From Urechidicola vernalis (lineage in GTDB: Bacteria > Bacteroidota > Bacteroidia > Flavobacteriales > Flavobacteriaceae), in the NCBI RefSeq assembly GCF_031846385.1, contig NZ_JAVRHV010000007.1, positions 107,552 to 171,551 on the forward strand: DNA of 64,000 bases, given 5' to 3'. The translations under genes and the position numbers were made by a program. This document shows, in pieces, positions 9,502 through 18,182 of this stretch (positions within the stretch are counted from its first letter, which is position 1; each line of letters opens with the position of its first letter). The notes under the pieces are model-generated. The model made no database searches. It saw only the letters and a list, made by a program, of their open reading frames with translations, and was not told where the DNA came from.

Positions 9502-10658
9502 TCTAGCATAAACGCTAATACAGAAATTATCATAACAGCAAATGCTGCAAGGGTAGAGTATACCCAATTAAGTAATACGAATTTTATAAATGTTTTTATA
9601 ACACCTTGTTGATAGAATTTTCGTAGCGCTAAGAATAGATAAATTAAAAAAAGCAACATAAAAATCCAAAAATTCTCATAATTAGAGACCAAACCAACTA
9701 AAGTAGAAATTAGAAGTAACAAAAAGAAGACAGTCTGTGTATGGAAAACAAATACCAAATGTTCCATATAATTCATATGTTTTCTGTAGTAGAACAACTT
9801 TAATGAAAGAGCAAACAGAGGTAAGAAAATAAAGAGGCCAATCGAAAAATAAGAAATTGACTTGTTAATAAGGGGTGCAAAATTTTGATTTTCTATCAGA
9901 TCTACATTCTTTTTGATTCGAGTTGCCTGTTCAAAATAAAACGAGTTCCAAAAGTTTACAGGATAACCGAGTTTTTTCAAACTGGTTTCAGTTTGATGTT
10001 TACCAGGATTGTTAACCAAAAATGAATAGAAATCTTCGATTTTGTCAGATCTGGAAATACTATCAAATTGATGATTTTTTCTGTCAATATTATAAATGGT
10101 ATCGACTATCATTTTTGAAAAATTAAAACCTCCCGAGGTCTTTTTAATGATTTCATTTTTTACCGAATCTCTTATCATTTTATTTTCAACTAAAAGAGAG
10201 TCTACCAATACCTTTTCCTTTTCATCGAGGTTTGCTACTCCTTGCTGTAATAGCGAGTCAATAACTGCAACATCATTCTCATTTATATTTGGATCGAAAT
10301 TTATTTCATCAAAATTAGAGGTCCATCCAAAAATCAAAAAGAACAAAATGGAAACATGTAAATACATTTGAAATGGATTTACATAGCGTTTTCGTTTTCC
10401 ATCAATAAAATCTTTAGAAACTTTTCCAGGTTTAAAAATAAGAGGCACTATGGTTGTCCAAAATCGAGAATCGTAATTGAAAAATCCAGAAATTAACTGA
10501 CCTAAAAAACTTGAAAAAGACAATTTCTCTACATTTTTCTGACCACAATAGGAACAGAAATTATCATCTGCAGCCAATGGTTTACCACAGTTTAAACACT
10601 CTGGTAAAACAGATTTAATGGTAGAAACCTCTTTTTTCTTTCTAAGACGCAATTTCAT
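9498..10658 (-). CDS. DUF3667 membrane protein with N-terminal zinc ribbon
   Basis: A CxxC...CxxC zinc ribbon (Cys21, Cys24, Cys35, Cys38) is followed by the DUF3667 signature around residues 50-105 (FNYDSRFWTT, GKVSKDFIDGKR, YVNPFQMYLH) and a first membrane helix. A polar charged stretch of about 130 residues follows, then roughly four C-terminal membrane helices. Length 386. Function unknown; such proteins are widespread in Bacteroidota. Its 3' end overlaps the NRDE gene by 4 nt, and it lies downstream of apaG in the same direction with a 56-nt gap. Confidence 0.85.
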   Translation of the reverse strand: MKLRLRKKKEVSTIKSVLPECLNCGKPLAADDNFCSYCGQKNVEKLSFSSFLGQLISGFFNYDSRFWTTIVPLIFKPGKVSKDFIDGKRKRYVNPFQMYLHVSILFFLIFGWTSNFDEINFDPNINENDVAVIDSLLQQGVANLDEKEKVLVDSLLVENKMIRDSVKNEIIKKTSGGFNFSKMIVDTIYNIDRKNHQFDSISRSDKIEDFYSFLVNNPGKHQTETSLKKLGYPVNFWNSFYFEQATRIKKNVDLIENQNFAPLINKSISYFSIGLFIFLPLFALSLKLFYYRKHMNYMEHLVFVFHTQTVFFLLLLISTLVGLVSNYENFWIFMLLFLIYLFLALRKFYQQGVIKTFIKFVLLNWVYSTLAAFAVMIISVLAFMLD

Positions 10659-10714
10659 TTAATGGAGAATTATGCCACTAAAATAATCAATCAAAACAGA
10701 ATGTGAAACAAGAA

Positions 10715-11101
10715 TTAATTTAAGGCACCCGATGCCAATAATTGAAATGTAGGAATTTGTACTAAAAATGGTTTTGTAGTTGTGAAATTTACCATTTCAT
10801 AATAGCCATTCATTGCTCCAAGTGTACTAGTTAATAAACAATGTGATCTGTAGCTGTGTGACCCTCCGGGTTTTAAAATTGGTTTCTTACCTACAACTCC
10901 TGCACCCTCTACAATTTCGATATTATTTAGGGAATCAAATATATTCCAATGACGTGCTAATAACTGAACGGAATCGTTACTTTGATTTTCTATGGTTATT
11001 TTATAATCAAAGGCGTAGTGTAAACGTTCATGATGGTAACTTGTACCAACGAAGTTAGTTTCTACAGAAATTTTAATACCATTTGTTACTTGTTGAACCA
11101 T
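10715..11101 (-). CDS. apaG: ApaG domain protein
   Basis: 128-residue single-domain beta-sandwich protein of the ApaG/DUF525 family. The signature segments YRITIENQ-like (YKITIENQSN), RHWNIFD and the Gly-rich loop VVGKKPILKPGGSHSYRS are all present, as is GYYEMV. Bacterial ApaG has been linked to cobalt/magnesium effects and binds pyrophosphate; a catalytic role is unproven. It lies between the T9SS plug gene upstream and the DUF3667 gene downstream on the same strand, with gaps of about 55 nt that would allow one transcript. Confidence 0.93.
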   Translation of the reverse strand: MVQQVTNGIKISVETNFVGTSYHHERLHYAFDYKITIENQSNDSVQLLARHWNIFDSLNNIEIVEGAGVVGKKPILKPGGSHSYRSHCLLTSTLGAMNGYYEMVNFTTTKPFLVQIPTFQLLASGALN

Positions 11102-11155
11102 AATAACTTATTGCTAAGTTGGGTGTAAAAATAAGACTTTTTTATGAGTAGTACA

Positions 11156-12406
11156 TCAATTTAAGATTCTGTCCGATTTTCCATATCCAATACCAACTAC
11201 CTGATCATAACGAGCCCCGAATGGCCTGTAGTATACCAAAACGGTATAATCGTTCTCTGTTAAGTGAAAAGAACCGTCAATGTCATGATTACTTCTGTTA
11301 CCGTCTTTATCTATAGTTATATACTGGTAATTGTAAAAACCTTGTTTCATTAAAACAATCGCTTCGTATTTTCCAGTATCGGGATTCATCTTCATTTCAA
11401 ATTCTTCTCTGGCTTCCCAATTGTTATAAGCCCCATTGATATAAATTTGTTTTCCTCTTAAATCTTCTAAGGATTGTAAAGAAAAGAACACCCAGGTATA
11501 GTCAGCATCTAGATCTGGGTTCTGACCCCCATCAATTGTTCTAATTACAAAGTTTCCGTTGATGTCTGGATTTAATGAATAAGGGAGGTCTATGCGTTCT
11601 TCGTCTGTAAACAGGATCGTATGGTACAAGTTCGGACCAGAATCAACTCTAGCAATTTCAATATTAGCATCTCTAACACCTTTACTATCGAAATAACGAA
11701 ATTCATTTCCAGCCCAAAAATTGGTTTCATTTACATATTTGTAAATAAGTTGCTGCCCTCTATAGTATTGAGGTTTTAAATGTGTCATTGCTGTATTCCA
11801 ATCGTTATTTTGCATTAACACAACCTTTACTTCTTCAGAAGGATTGTTAATTATTACATTTGGGTATTTGATATCAAATTCAACATATTGCTTGGTGTCG
11901 TATGCACTTAAATCGCGAGAGCGTCGTATTTCAATTCCAGCGCTAACTTTCTGTTCATACAAAACAAATTTTCGTACAAAAGCTATTTGATCGAATTCAT
12001 CGTATACGGTTATTTTATAATTACCGGTTAGTCTAAATTTAGTTTCGTTGTTAGGAAAAGTAACCTTGTAATGTGTGTAAAATTGAAGTGTGTTAAACGA
12101 GTTCTCATAGTTTCTTATACGATCTGTTTGATAACCAATTAAGTATTCTCTATCAGACAATCCGGAAGGATTCCAATCAAAATCATAGTGTTCAATTTTG
12201 TAGTAATACTCTTTTTGATCCGCTTCCAAATCATCAAATGACAGTTCAAATTTTTCGCCCATGCGCATTATAGGAACATATCTGTTCGGAGCCAAGGGCC
12301 TTAAAACAACGCTTTTTACATGATTTGCCTGTGGCGGATAGGCTAATTGAGCAGATGAAAAGGTAGATAAGAACAGGGCAAAAAGGAATACAATCTTTTT
12401 AATCAT
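11156..12406 (-). CDS. type IX secretion system plug protein (DUF5103)
   Basis: Exported 416-residue protein with a signal peptide (residues 1-19, ends FSSAQ). It matches the DUF5103 / T9SS plug family: VVLRPLAPNRYVPIMRMGEKFELSFDD-type start, then YYYKIEHYDFDW and RNYENSFNTLQ, which are family hallmarks. In Flavobacterium johnsoniae the Plug protein was found closing the SprA translocon on the periplasmic side. No other T9SS genes (sprA, gldKLMN, porV) are in this window, so it acts with proteins encoded elsewhere. A good -7 box lies just upstream. Confidence 0.85.
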   Translation of the reverse strand: MIKKIVFLFALFLSTFSSAQLAYPPQANHVKSVVLRPLAPNRYVPIMRMGEKFELSFDDLEADQKEYYYKIEHYDFDWNPSGLSDREYLIGYQTDRIRNYENSFNTLQFYTHYKVTFPNNETKFRLTGNYKITVYDEFDQIAFVRKFVLYEQKVSAGIEIRRSRDLSAYDTKQYVEFDIKYPNVIINNPSEEVKVVLMQNNDWNTAMTHLKPQYYRGQQLIYKYVNETNFWAGNEFRYFDSKGVRDANIEIARVDSGPNLYHTILFTDEERIDLPYSLNPDINGNFVIRTIDGGQNPDLDADYTWVFFSLQSLEDLRGKQIYINGAYNNWEAREEFEMKMNPDTGKYEAIVLMKQGFYNYQYITIDKDGNRSNHDIDGSFHLTENDYTVLVYYRPFGARYDQVVGIGYGKSDRILN

Positions 12407-12431
12407 AACAAGTTTTGGACAAGAGTTATGC

Positions 12432-12439
12432 CAAAGATA
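12432..12439 (-). promoter_or_regulatory. candidate -7 box for the T9SS plug gene
   Basis: Minus-strand TATCTTTG fits TAnnTTTG and ends 25 nt before the start codon. The same octamer precedes der and the tRNA gene in this window, which raises confidence. Confidence 0.5.
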
Positions 12440-12445
12440 ATTGAT

Positions 12446-12868
12446 TTATTTTTTAACCAATCGTAAAACCTCCTCACCACTTTCTTCGTGATAATATTGT
12501 TTTAAGAATTCGAATCCATATTTGTCATAAAATGCTCTACCGATACTGTTTTTTTCAAAAACTTCAACCTCTAATGTTTCATGTTCTGAACTAATATATT
12601 TGACCAATTGTGTTCCAATTCCTTTTGAATGGCTAGAAGGCGTTACAAATAAGCCACCTATTTCATTGCCAATCATACTAATAAAACCTAGTATTTCTCC
12701 TTCAATTTCGTACACCCAAGTATCAGAATTTGGCATGTATAAATTGCGCATGTCATTTTTAACCTTATCCACAAAAACGGCGTCTAAAAACGGATGTGCC
12801 ATGCTAGATGCTTCAATCCATATTAACATTAAGGCATCTAAATCTTCTGGTGTATGCTTTCTAATCAT
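12446..12868 (-). CDS. GNAT-family N-acetyltransferase
   Basis: Small acetyltransferase of 140 aa. The acetyl-CoA binding region is seen as GGLFVTPSSHSKGIGTQLV (residues about 83-102), where the GNAT motif A pattern Q/RxxGxG/A appears as SKGIGT. The C-terminal NSIGRAFYDKYGFEFL is the usual GNAT motif B. It is probably cytosolic with a small-molecule or protein amine substrate, which is unknown. It lies between the NTF2-like protein and the T9SS plug gene on the same strand. Confidence 0.8.
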   Translation of the reverse strand: MIRKHTPEDLDALMLIWIEASSMAHPFLDAVFVDKVKNDMRNLYMPNSDTWVYEIEGEILGFISMIGNEIGGLFVTPSSHSKGIGTQLVKYISSEHETLEVEVFEKNSIGRAFYDKYGFEFLKQYYHEESGEEVLRLVKK

Positions 12869-12897
12869 TGGTTTTGGTTTTGTTAGATATAACTAAG

Positions 12898-13401
12898 TTA
12901 ATCAATTTTTAATAAATGTTTTGGTATTGGAAACTTAGCAGATTCCATTTGGCATGTCCAACTTGCAATCCACCATCTATTTTCTGAATAAATAAGTTGT
13001 ATACTATTCACTCCTTTGAAATCTGAAGGTGTATCCTTTTCTGTTCTAATTTCAAATGCGCTCCAAACCTGAGCCATGTTTCCGTAAGTTTCTACTGTTC
13101 TACCCAATTCATTTTCGTACATATCTACCTTACCAGTTAAAGCAAACGGAATATATTCCGCTTCTAACGGGTGTTTGTCTACATTACCATCCTCATTAAT
13201 TCGTGTAATTTGCACATCAGGCACATGTAAAAATTCATCTCTTTCAAATTGATATGAATCTTCTTTTGCTCCAGAGATGACGTCATAATATGCAGTAATT
13301 ATTGCATCTATGGATTCAACATCTTTTTGATAAGGACTTTCTGTGTTTTGAGCAAAAGTAGTTATAGATAAAAAACAGAATAACAATAGGAAATTTTTCA
13401 T
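12898..13401 (-). CDS. exported NTF2-like (SnoaL-fold) protein
   Basis: 167 aa with a signal peptide (MKNFLLLFCFLSITTFAQ). The rest fits a cone-shaped NTF2-like domain: an N-terminal helix DVESIDAIITAYYDVISG, a central sheet, and the C-terminal strand WWIASWTCQME. Such secreted Bacteroidota proteins have no assigned activity. It lies 29 nt upstream of the GNAT gene and may share its transcript. The terminator at 13458 separates it from the efflux operon. Confidence 0.65.
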   Translation of the reverse strand: MKNFLLLFCFLSITTFAQNTESPYQKDVESIDAIITAYYDVISGAKEDSYQFERDEFLHVPDVQITRINEDGNVDKHPLEAEYIPFALTGKVDMYENELGRTVETYGNMAQVWSAFEIRTEKDTPSDFKGVNSIQLIYSENRWWIASWTCQMESAKFPIPKHLLKID

Positions 13402-13457
13402 AGAAATTGATTTGAAATTTAGTTGGTTCCATACAAATATACTTTTATTACCAATAA

Positions 13458-13485
13458 AAAAGCCCCCAATTTCTTGAGGGCTTTT
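13458..13485 (-). terminator. intrinsic terminator of the efflux operon
   Basis: Stem AAAAGCCCCCAA / TTGAGGGCTTTT with one mismatch and a T-rich tail on the minus strand, 27 nt beyond the permease stop codon. Confidence 0.8.
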
Positions 13486-13512
13486 AACTAATCAACATCT
13501 GGGTATACTAGG

Positions 13513-15921
13513 TTACTCATATTTTAATGCATTTACTGGATCTGAATTTGCTGCAATGTAGGCTTGTGAACTTACTGTTATTAAAGCAATAATCATACTT
13601 AATAATGTAGCAAATACATATGGTAAAATTGGCATCTCTATTTGATAAGAGAAATTATTTAGCCAATTTTTTGCTAGTAAATAAATAATGGGCCAAGACA
13701 AAACATTGGCAATTAAAACCAGTTTTAAAAAGTCTTTGGTTAGCATATTCATGATTCCGCCAACTGAAGAGCCTAGCACCTTTCTAATACCTATTTCTTT
13801 TGTACGTTGTTCTGCGGTAAAAGAAGATAGTCCATAAAGTCCCATAGAGGAAATAATAATGGCCAAGATGGTTAAGAATAAAAACATGGTACCAAAATTT
13901 TCTTGTTGTTTTAAAAGAGCCCCAAATTTTTCATCTAAAAATTGGTATGTAAAAGGATGCGATGGCTCTAGTTTATTCCACTCTTTTTCTAAATAACTTA
14001 TGGTAGACTGCATTTCGGAACTAGAAATTTTAAAGGCCGCATGCCAAACATTGTTCTCTACCCTCATTAGCATTGGTTTAATTGGCTGGTTGAATCCTTG
14101 TAAATGAAAGTCCTTAACAACACCAATTACATTTCCATATTTAAGATCACCTTGTGAATTTATAAATTCACCAATTCTTTTATTGAGGGGGTCTTCTATG
14201 TTATACGTTTTAACTGCCGTTTCATTTAGAATAAAATAAGAGATAGAATCTGATTCTTTTTCCCGGTCAAACAAACGACCTTGAATTAACTCGATATCCA
14301 ACGTTTTAAAAAAGTCATAATCTACTTGTGTAAATAAGAATGAAAATTGCTCTTGCGAGCCTTCCATTAAAAAGACACTATTATTAACACCGTCACTAGG
14401 AAAACCAGACGCTCTAGTAACAGATAACACGTTGCTGTTTTTTAAGAAAATACTTTTATGATTTCTAAAATCGGCTGTCATTTTATCCGTTTGTAACGGA
14501 ACTACAATTACTTGCTCACCAGTAAATCCAATATCCTTGTTTTGCAGAAATGAGATTTGATTGAAGATAATGATCATTCCAACAATTAAAATAGCCGAAG
14601 CTGTAAATTGAAATATAACCAATCCTTTACGCAATAAAGCTCCACCTTTGGTTTTAGTAAAATCTCCTTTTAGAACCGACACGGGTTGAAAAGAGGATAG
14701 GAAAAAGGCAGGGTAACTACCTGCGAACAATCCATATATTAGCGTGATAACTAAAGAGAAAATTAGGGTTTGGTCTAAATGTTCGTTGAACAAATTAATC
14801 TCTGTTTCCATTGTGTTATTAAAACCAGGGATAAACAACTCTACCAATATCAAGGCTATAAACAACGCTAATAAACTCTGGATTATAGACTCTGTTAAAA
14901 ATTGACCAATTAACATTTTTCTTGAGGCACCAGAAACTTTTCTTACTCCTACTTCTTTGGCTCTTTTTCCAGATCGGGCAGTCGATAAATTCATAAAATT
15001 AATACCAGCGATTAAAATCACTAGCAATGCAATACCTATGAATACATAAATGTACATGATGTTTCCATTTTGGCTGATTTCATGTCCTTTGTGAGAATAA
15101 AGGTGAATGTCTTTTACTGGCTGAATTCTATACTCATATGAATTATCTTGAGCAATAAATTCATCGATTGTAATTTTCAGGAAATGCTCAATTTCAGGTT
15201 TAATTTTACCCATGAATTTTTCATTCATTACGGCTTCAAATTCTTGTGGATTAACCCCAGTTCGCAATTTAAAGTATGTGTGATAACTGTTGTTAGATAC
15301 CCATGAATTTTGAACATTGTTACTTGCAATAAACATGTTAAAATCAAGGTGAGTATGGCCAATGGGTGCTTTAACAATACCTTTCACAATTAAATCTCGT
15401 CTGTCATCATATCTAATGATTTTGTCCATGGCATTGGTATCTCCAAACAGTTTCAAGGCGGTTTCCTCGTTTAGTACAATTGCATTAGGTTCGTTTAGAG
15501 CATCTTTGGGATTTCCATGTAAAAATGAATAGTTGAAAACAGTAAAAAACAAACTGTCTGCAAGAACTTCATCTTTAATATAAATTTTTGTTTCATTATG
15601 ACTCACCATAATTTCCTGAGACCTAGATCGTATTCTTGTAGCTGTTTCTACTTCGGTAAATTCATTTCGTAATGTTTGGGCCATTGGACTTGGCGATGTA
15701 GCTTCGTCCATATGTTGCCCCATTACATTTGCAAGAATATTTGTTCTATAAAGACGATCGTGCCCATCCCAGTGCTTATCGTAACTAGTCTCATCTTTTA
15801 TAAATAAAAAAACGAGAATTGTTATGGTTAGACCCAGTGCTAGACCAAGAATGTTTATAAAGGCATAAACCCTATTTTTGTTAAGCGTTCTGAACGCAAC
15901 TTTTATATAGTTTCTTAACAT
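13513..15921 (-). CDS. MacB-type ABC transporter permease (double FtsX)
   Basis: 802-residue inner-membrane permease with the Bacteroidota double architecture: N-terminal helix (NRVYAFINILGLALGLTITI), a large periplasmic MacB core domain (about 45-270), an FtsX membrane unit with the tell-tale ARSGKRAKEVGVRKVSGASR (about 315-335), then a second core domain and a second FtsX unit (EQRTKEIGIRKVLGSSVGG near residue 703). It should be the membrane part of a tripartite efflux or mechanotransmission system with the ATPase and adaptor encoded just upstream. Substrate unknown. The three genes are 11-15 nt apart, which indicates an operon. Confidence 0.9.
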   Translation of the reverse strand: MLRNYIKVAFRTLNKNRVYAFINILGLALGLTITILVFLFIKDETSYDKHWDGHDRLYRTNILANVMGQHMDEATSPSPMAQTLRNEFTEVETATRIRSRSQEIMVSHNETKIYIKDEVLADSLFFTVFNYSFLHGNPKDALNEPNAIVLNEETALKLFGDTNAMDKIIRYDDRRDLIVKGIVKAPIGHTHLDFNMFIASNNVQNSWVSNNSYHTYFKLRTGVNPQEFEAVMNEKFMGKIKPEIEHFLKITIDEFIAQDNSYEYRIQPVKDIHLYSHKGHEISQNGNIMYIYVFIGIALLVILIAGINFMNLSTARSGKRAKEVGVRKVSGASRKMLIGQFLTESIIQSLLALFIALILVELFIPGFNNTMETEINLFNEHLDQTLIFSLVITLIYGLFAGSYPAFFLSSFQPVSVLKGDFTKTKGGALLRKGLVIFQFTASAILIVGMIIIFNQISFLQNKDIGFTGEQVIVVPLQTDKMTADFRNHKSIFLKNSNVLSVTRASGFPSDGVNNSVFLMEGSQEQFSFLFTQVDYDFFKTLDIELIQGRLFDREKESDSISYFILNETAVKTYNIEDPLNKRIGEFINSQGDLKYGNVIGVVKDFHLQGFNQPIKPMLMRVENNVWHAAFKISSSEMQSTISYLEKEWNKLEPSHPFTYQFLDEKFGALLKQQENFGTMFLFLTILAIIISSMGLYGLSSFTAEQRTKEIGIRKVLGSSVGGIMNMLTKDFLKLVLIANVLSWPIIYLLAKNWLNNFSYQIEMPILPYVFATLLSMIIALITVSSQAYIAANSDPVNALKYE

Positions 15922-15936
15922 GATTTTAGTTTTGGG

Positions 15937-16632
15937 TTACACGGCTTTTTGATTCAATGAGGTTTTCTTTTCAGAAATTACTTGGCCATCTAACAAGTTG
16001 ATAATTCTTCCTGAATAACTAGCATCATGAGAAGAATGTGTTACCATTACAATGGTTGTCCCTTCCTCATGCAATTCGCACAACAGTTCCATTACTTCGT
16101 TACCGTGTGAACTATCTAAGTTCCCGGTTGGCTCATCGGCAAGTACTAATGGAGGTCTAGTAATTAAGGCTCTAGCTACAGCAACTCGTTGTTGTTGCCC
16201 ACCGGATAATTGTTGTGGAAAATGTGAACTTCTGTGTGAAATTCCCATTTTTTCGATGATTTCATTTACACGTTTTTTCCGTTCAGATTTTGAAACCTTA
16301 TTATAAATTAATGGGAGTTCTATGTTTTCAAAAACGGTTAATTCATCAATTAAATTAAAGTTTTGAAATACAAATCCAATATTAGCTTTGCGCACATTAG
16401 AGCGCTGTTTCTCATTAAAATGCCCAACTTCTTTACCTAAAAATTGATATGAGCCACTTTCTGGTTTGTCTAGCAGGCCTAAGACATTTAAAAGAGTTGA
16501 TTTTCCACAACCTGAAGGCCCCATAATAGATACGAATTCTCCTTTGTCAATTTCGAACGAAACCTGATTTAAAGCGGTTGATTCGATTTCGTCTGTTCTG
16601 TAAACTTTCGTTAATTTGTTTAATGTAATCAT
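15937..16632 (-). CDS. MacB/LolD-type ABC transporter ATP-binding protein
   Basis: 231-residue ATPase that powers the adjacent permease. Walker A is GPSGCGKST, the signature motif is LSGGQQQRVAVARAL, and Walker B is VLADEPTGNLDS, the form typical of the LolD/MacB/FtsE group. The Q-loop FQNFN lies between. It is the middle gene of the adaptor-ATPase-permease operon, with 11 nt to the adaptor and 15 nt to the permease. Confidence 0.93.
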   Translation of the reverse strand: MITLNKLTKVYRTDEIESTALNQVSFEIDKGEFVSIMGPSGCGKSTLLNVLGLLDKPESGSYQFLGKEVGHFNEKQRSNVRKANIGFVFQNFNLIDELTVFENIELPLIYNKVSKSERKKRVNEIIEKMGISHRSSHFPQQLSGGQQQRVAVARALITRPPLVLADEPTGNLDSSHGNEVMELLCELHEEGTTIVMVTHSSHDASYSGRIINLLDGQVISEKKTSLNQKAV

Positions 16633-16643
16633 GTTTTTATTGT

Positions 16644-17903
16644 TTAGTTAATCCTAATTGTTTCGTAATTTTTAAATGCATCGTACGACGAGGTTACTAT
16701 TTCTTCCCCAGGGTTTAAGCCCTCTAAAACCTGGTAGTAACTCGGGTTTTGACTACCCAATTTTATAATTCTTTTATGCGCTCGTCCTTCTCCGTCTAGA
16801 ACATATACAAATTGCCCGCCAGAAGATTGAAAGAAGTTTCCTCTCGGAATTAAAACAGATTTCTGCGCTTTGGAGAGTTCAAGTCTAACCTGAATGTTTT
16901 GCCCAATAGTAATGGCCTTTGGAACCTCATTCACAAAGACCAATTCTATCTCAAAGTTTCGGTTAATAACCTCTGGTAATACTTTCTTAACTTTTAATTC
17001 TAGCGTTTCCCCGTTAAAACTGAATCGTGCTAATTGACCCGGTTTAACAGAACTTAAATAATATTCGTTAACCTGACCCTTTATTTTAAATCCGCTTTGA
17101 ACATCAATTTTCGCTACTGTTTGGTTGCGGTCATAACTTTCGCCAATAACAGGGTCAAAAGAAGATAGCATACCATCTACAGGTGCTTTTACCAACATTT
17201 TTTCAATGTTTTGATGAATCATATTCAAGTTGCGCTGCATCATGTTTATTGATTTGTTGATCTGTTCAATTTGAATTTTGTTGTCTGCAGAACTCTTTTT
17301 TACGTTTCTATCCATAAAATCGCGTTTGTTCTCTAAATATTTATAAGATTCTTGGCGATCTATAAAATCATTTTTGGCAATGATATCTTTAGCATATAAT
17401 ACGGAGTCTACTTTGTAATCACGTTCTACTTCAGCCAAACTATTTTCACTGTCAATAAGCGATTCGGCTAAATTTCGCTGGTCCTTTTCTAACGTGAGTT
17501 TTAAATTTCTAAGGTTGTTGATTTGTTCGACTATGGCAGTTTCTTGATTCATATAATTCAAGGTTACTGCAGGGTTTGAAAGCCGTACTAAAGGAGTCCC
17601 TTTCTTTACATAGATGCCGTCTTCGATAAATATTTCTTCAACAGATCCACCTTCTAATGTGTTTACGAGTACCAAATTAACAGATTCAATGTCCCCATTA
17701 ATTAGGATTACATCCTGAAAGTCATCTTCAATTACTTTCTTAATTTGAATTTTAGAGGCATCTAAATTGTATTCTTTTTTATTGAATGATTTAAACCCAA
17801 AAAAGGCAATCACAACAAAAACAACGACTCCAATAATGCTATACACTTTTTTAGGTGTCCATTGTTTTTTTTCAATTTTTCGATCCATTCCCATTTGTTT
17901 CAT
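16644..17903 (-). CDS. periplasmic adaptor (membrane fusion protein) of MacA/HlyD type
   Basis: 419 aa, one N-terminal membrane helix (about residues 20-39), a barrel-sandwich half-domain (GGSVEEIFIEDGIYVKKGTPL), a long coiled-coil hairpin (about 120-225), and the second half (LVKAPVDGMLSSFDPVIGES), followed by beta-barrel and membrane-proximal domains. It should bridge the inner-membrane permease to an outer-membrane TolC-like channel, which is not encoded here. First gene of the operon; the sigma-54 site at 18030-18045 lies about 127 nt upstream of its ATG (17903). An internal ATG at 17894 is an alternative start. Confidence 0.9.
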   Translation of the reverse strand: MKQMGMDRKIEKKQWTPKKVYSIIGVVVFVVIAFFGFKSFNKKEYNLDASKIQIKKVIEDDFQDVILINGDIESVNLVLVNTLEGGSVEEIFIEDGIYVKKGTPLVRLSNPAVTLNYMNQETAIVEQINNLRNLKLTLEKDQRNLAESLIDSENSLAEVERDYKVDSVLYAKDIIAKNDFIDRQESYKYLENKRDFMDRNVKKSSADNKIQIEQINKSINMMQRNLNMIHQNIEKMLVKAPVDGMLSSFDPVIGESYDRNQTVAKIDVQSGFKIKGQVNEYYLSSVKPGQLARFSFNGETLELKVKKVLPEVINRNFEIELVFVNEVPKAITIGQNIQVRLELSKAQKSVLIPRGNFFQSSGGQFVYVLDGEGRAHKRIIKLGSQNPSYYQVLEGLNPGEEIVTSSYDAFKNYETIRIN

Positions 17904-18029
17904 GTGCTATTTTGTTGGTTGATTTTACTAGTTTTTATAAAATGATGAGTTGTAACAATGTGCTAATGGTCTTAATTAATACGAGTGTAAGTGATATCAT
18001 AATTTTGTTTTCTTAGTTGCCAATCATTA

Positions 18030-18045
18030 TTCAAGTGGTGTGCCA
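18030..18045 (-). promoter_or_regulatory. sigma-54 promoter of the efflux operon
   Basis: On the minus strand TGGCACACCACTTGAA fits the sigma-54 consensus TGGCAC-N5-TTGCA with exact spacing; only the C of the -12 GC is changed to A. Transcription would start near 18020 and give a leader of about 117 nt. The facing gene encodes a sigma-54 activator, and two activator palindromes lie upstream. Confidence 0.75.
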
Positions 18046-18108
18046 TAAAAAGTAAAACACATAAATCACTGATAATCAAGAGATAAAATTTTGACACAAA
18101 AATTAGAA

Positions 18109-18126
18109 CTGTTCATTTTCGAACAG
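18109..18126. promoter_or_regulatory. upstream activator site 1
   Basis: Perfect inverted repeat CTGTTC-N6-GAACAG. Its centre is about 98 nt upstream of the predicted sigma-54 start site, the usual range for an NtrC-type activator dimer. Confidence 0.7.
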
Positions 18127-18130
18127 TTTG

Positions 18131-18148
18131 TTGTCCGTTTTCGAACAA
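18131..18148. promoter_or_regulatory. upstream activator site 2
   Basis: Inverted repeat TTGTCC-N6-GAACAA (one mismatch) sharing the core TTTTCGAACA with site 1. Centre-to-centre distance is 22 bp, about two helical turns, so two dimers would sit on the same face. It also lies 35 nt before the regulator gene, so autoregulation is possible. Confidence 0.65.
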
Positions 18149-18182
18149 TTTGTATTTTCGTGTTTCATTTTAAGAAGTATCA

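Noticed and set aside
13513..17903. Efflux operon as a macrolide-resistance macAB
   Set aside because: The double-FtsX permease class is general in Bacteroidota; the substrate cannot be deduced from sequence.
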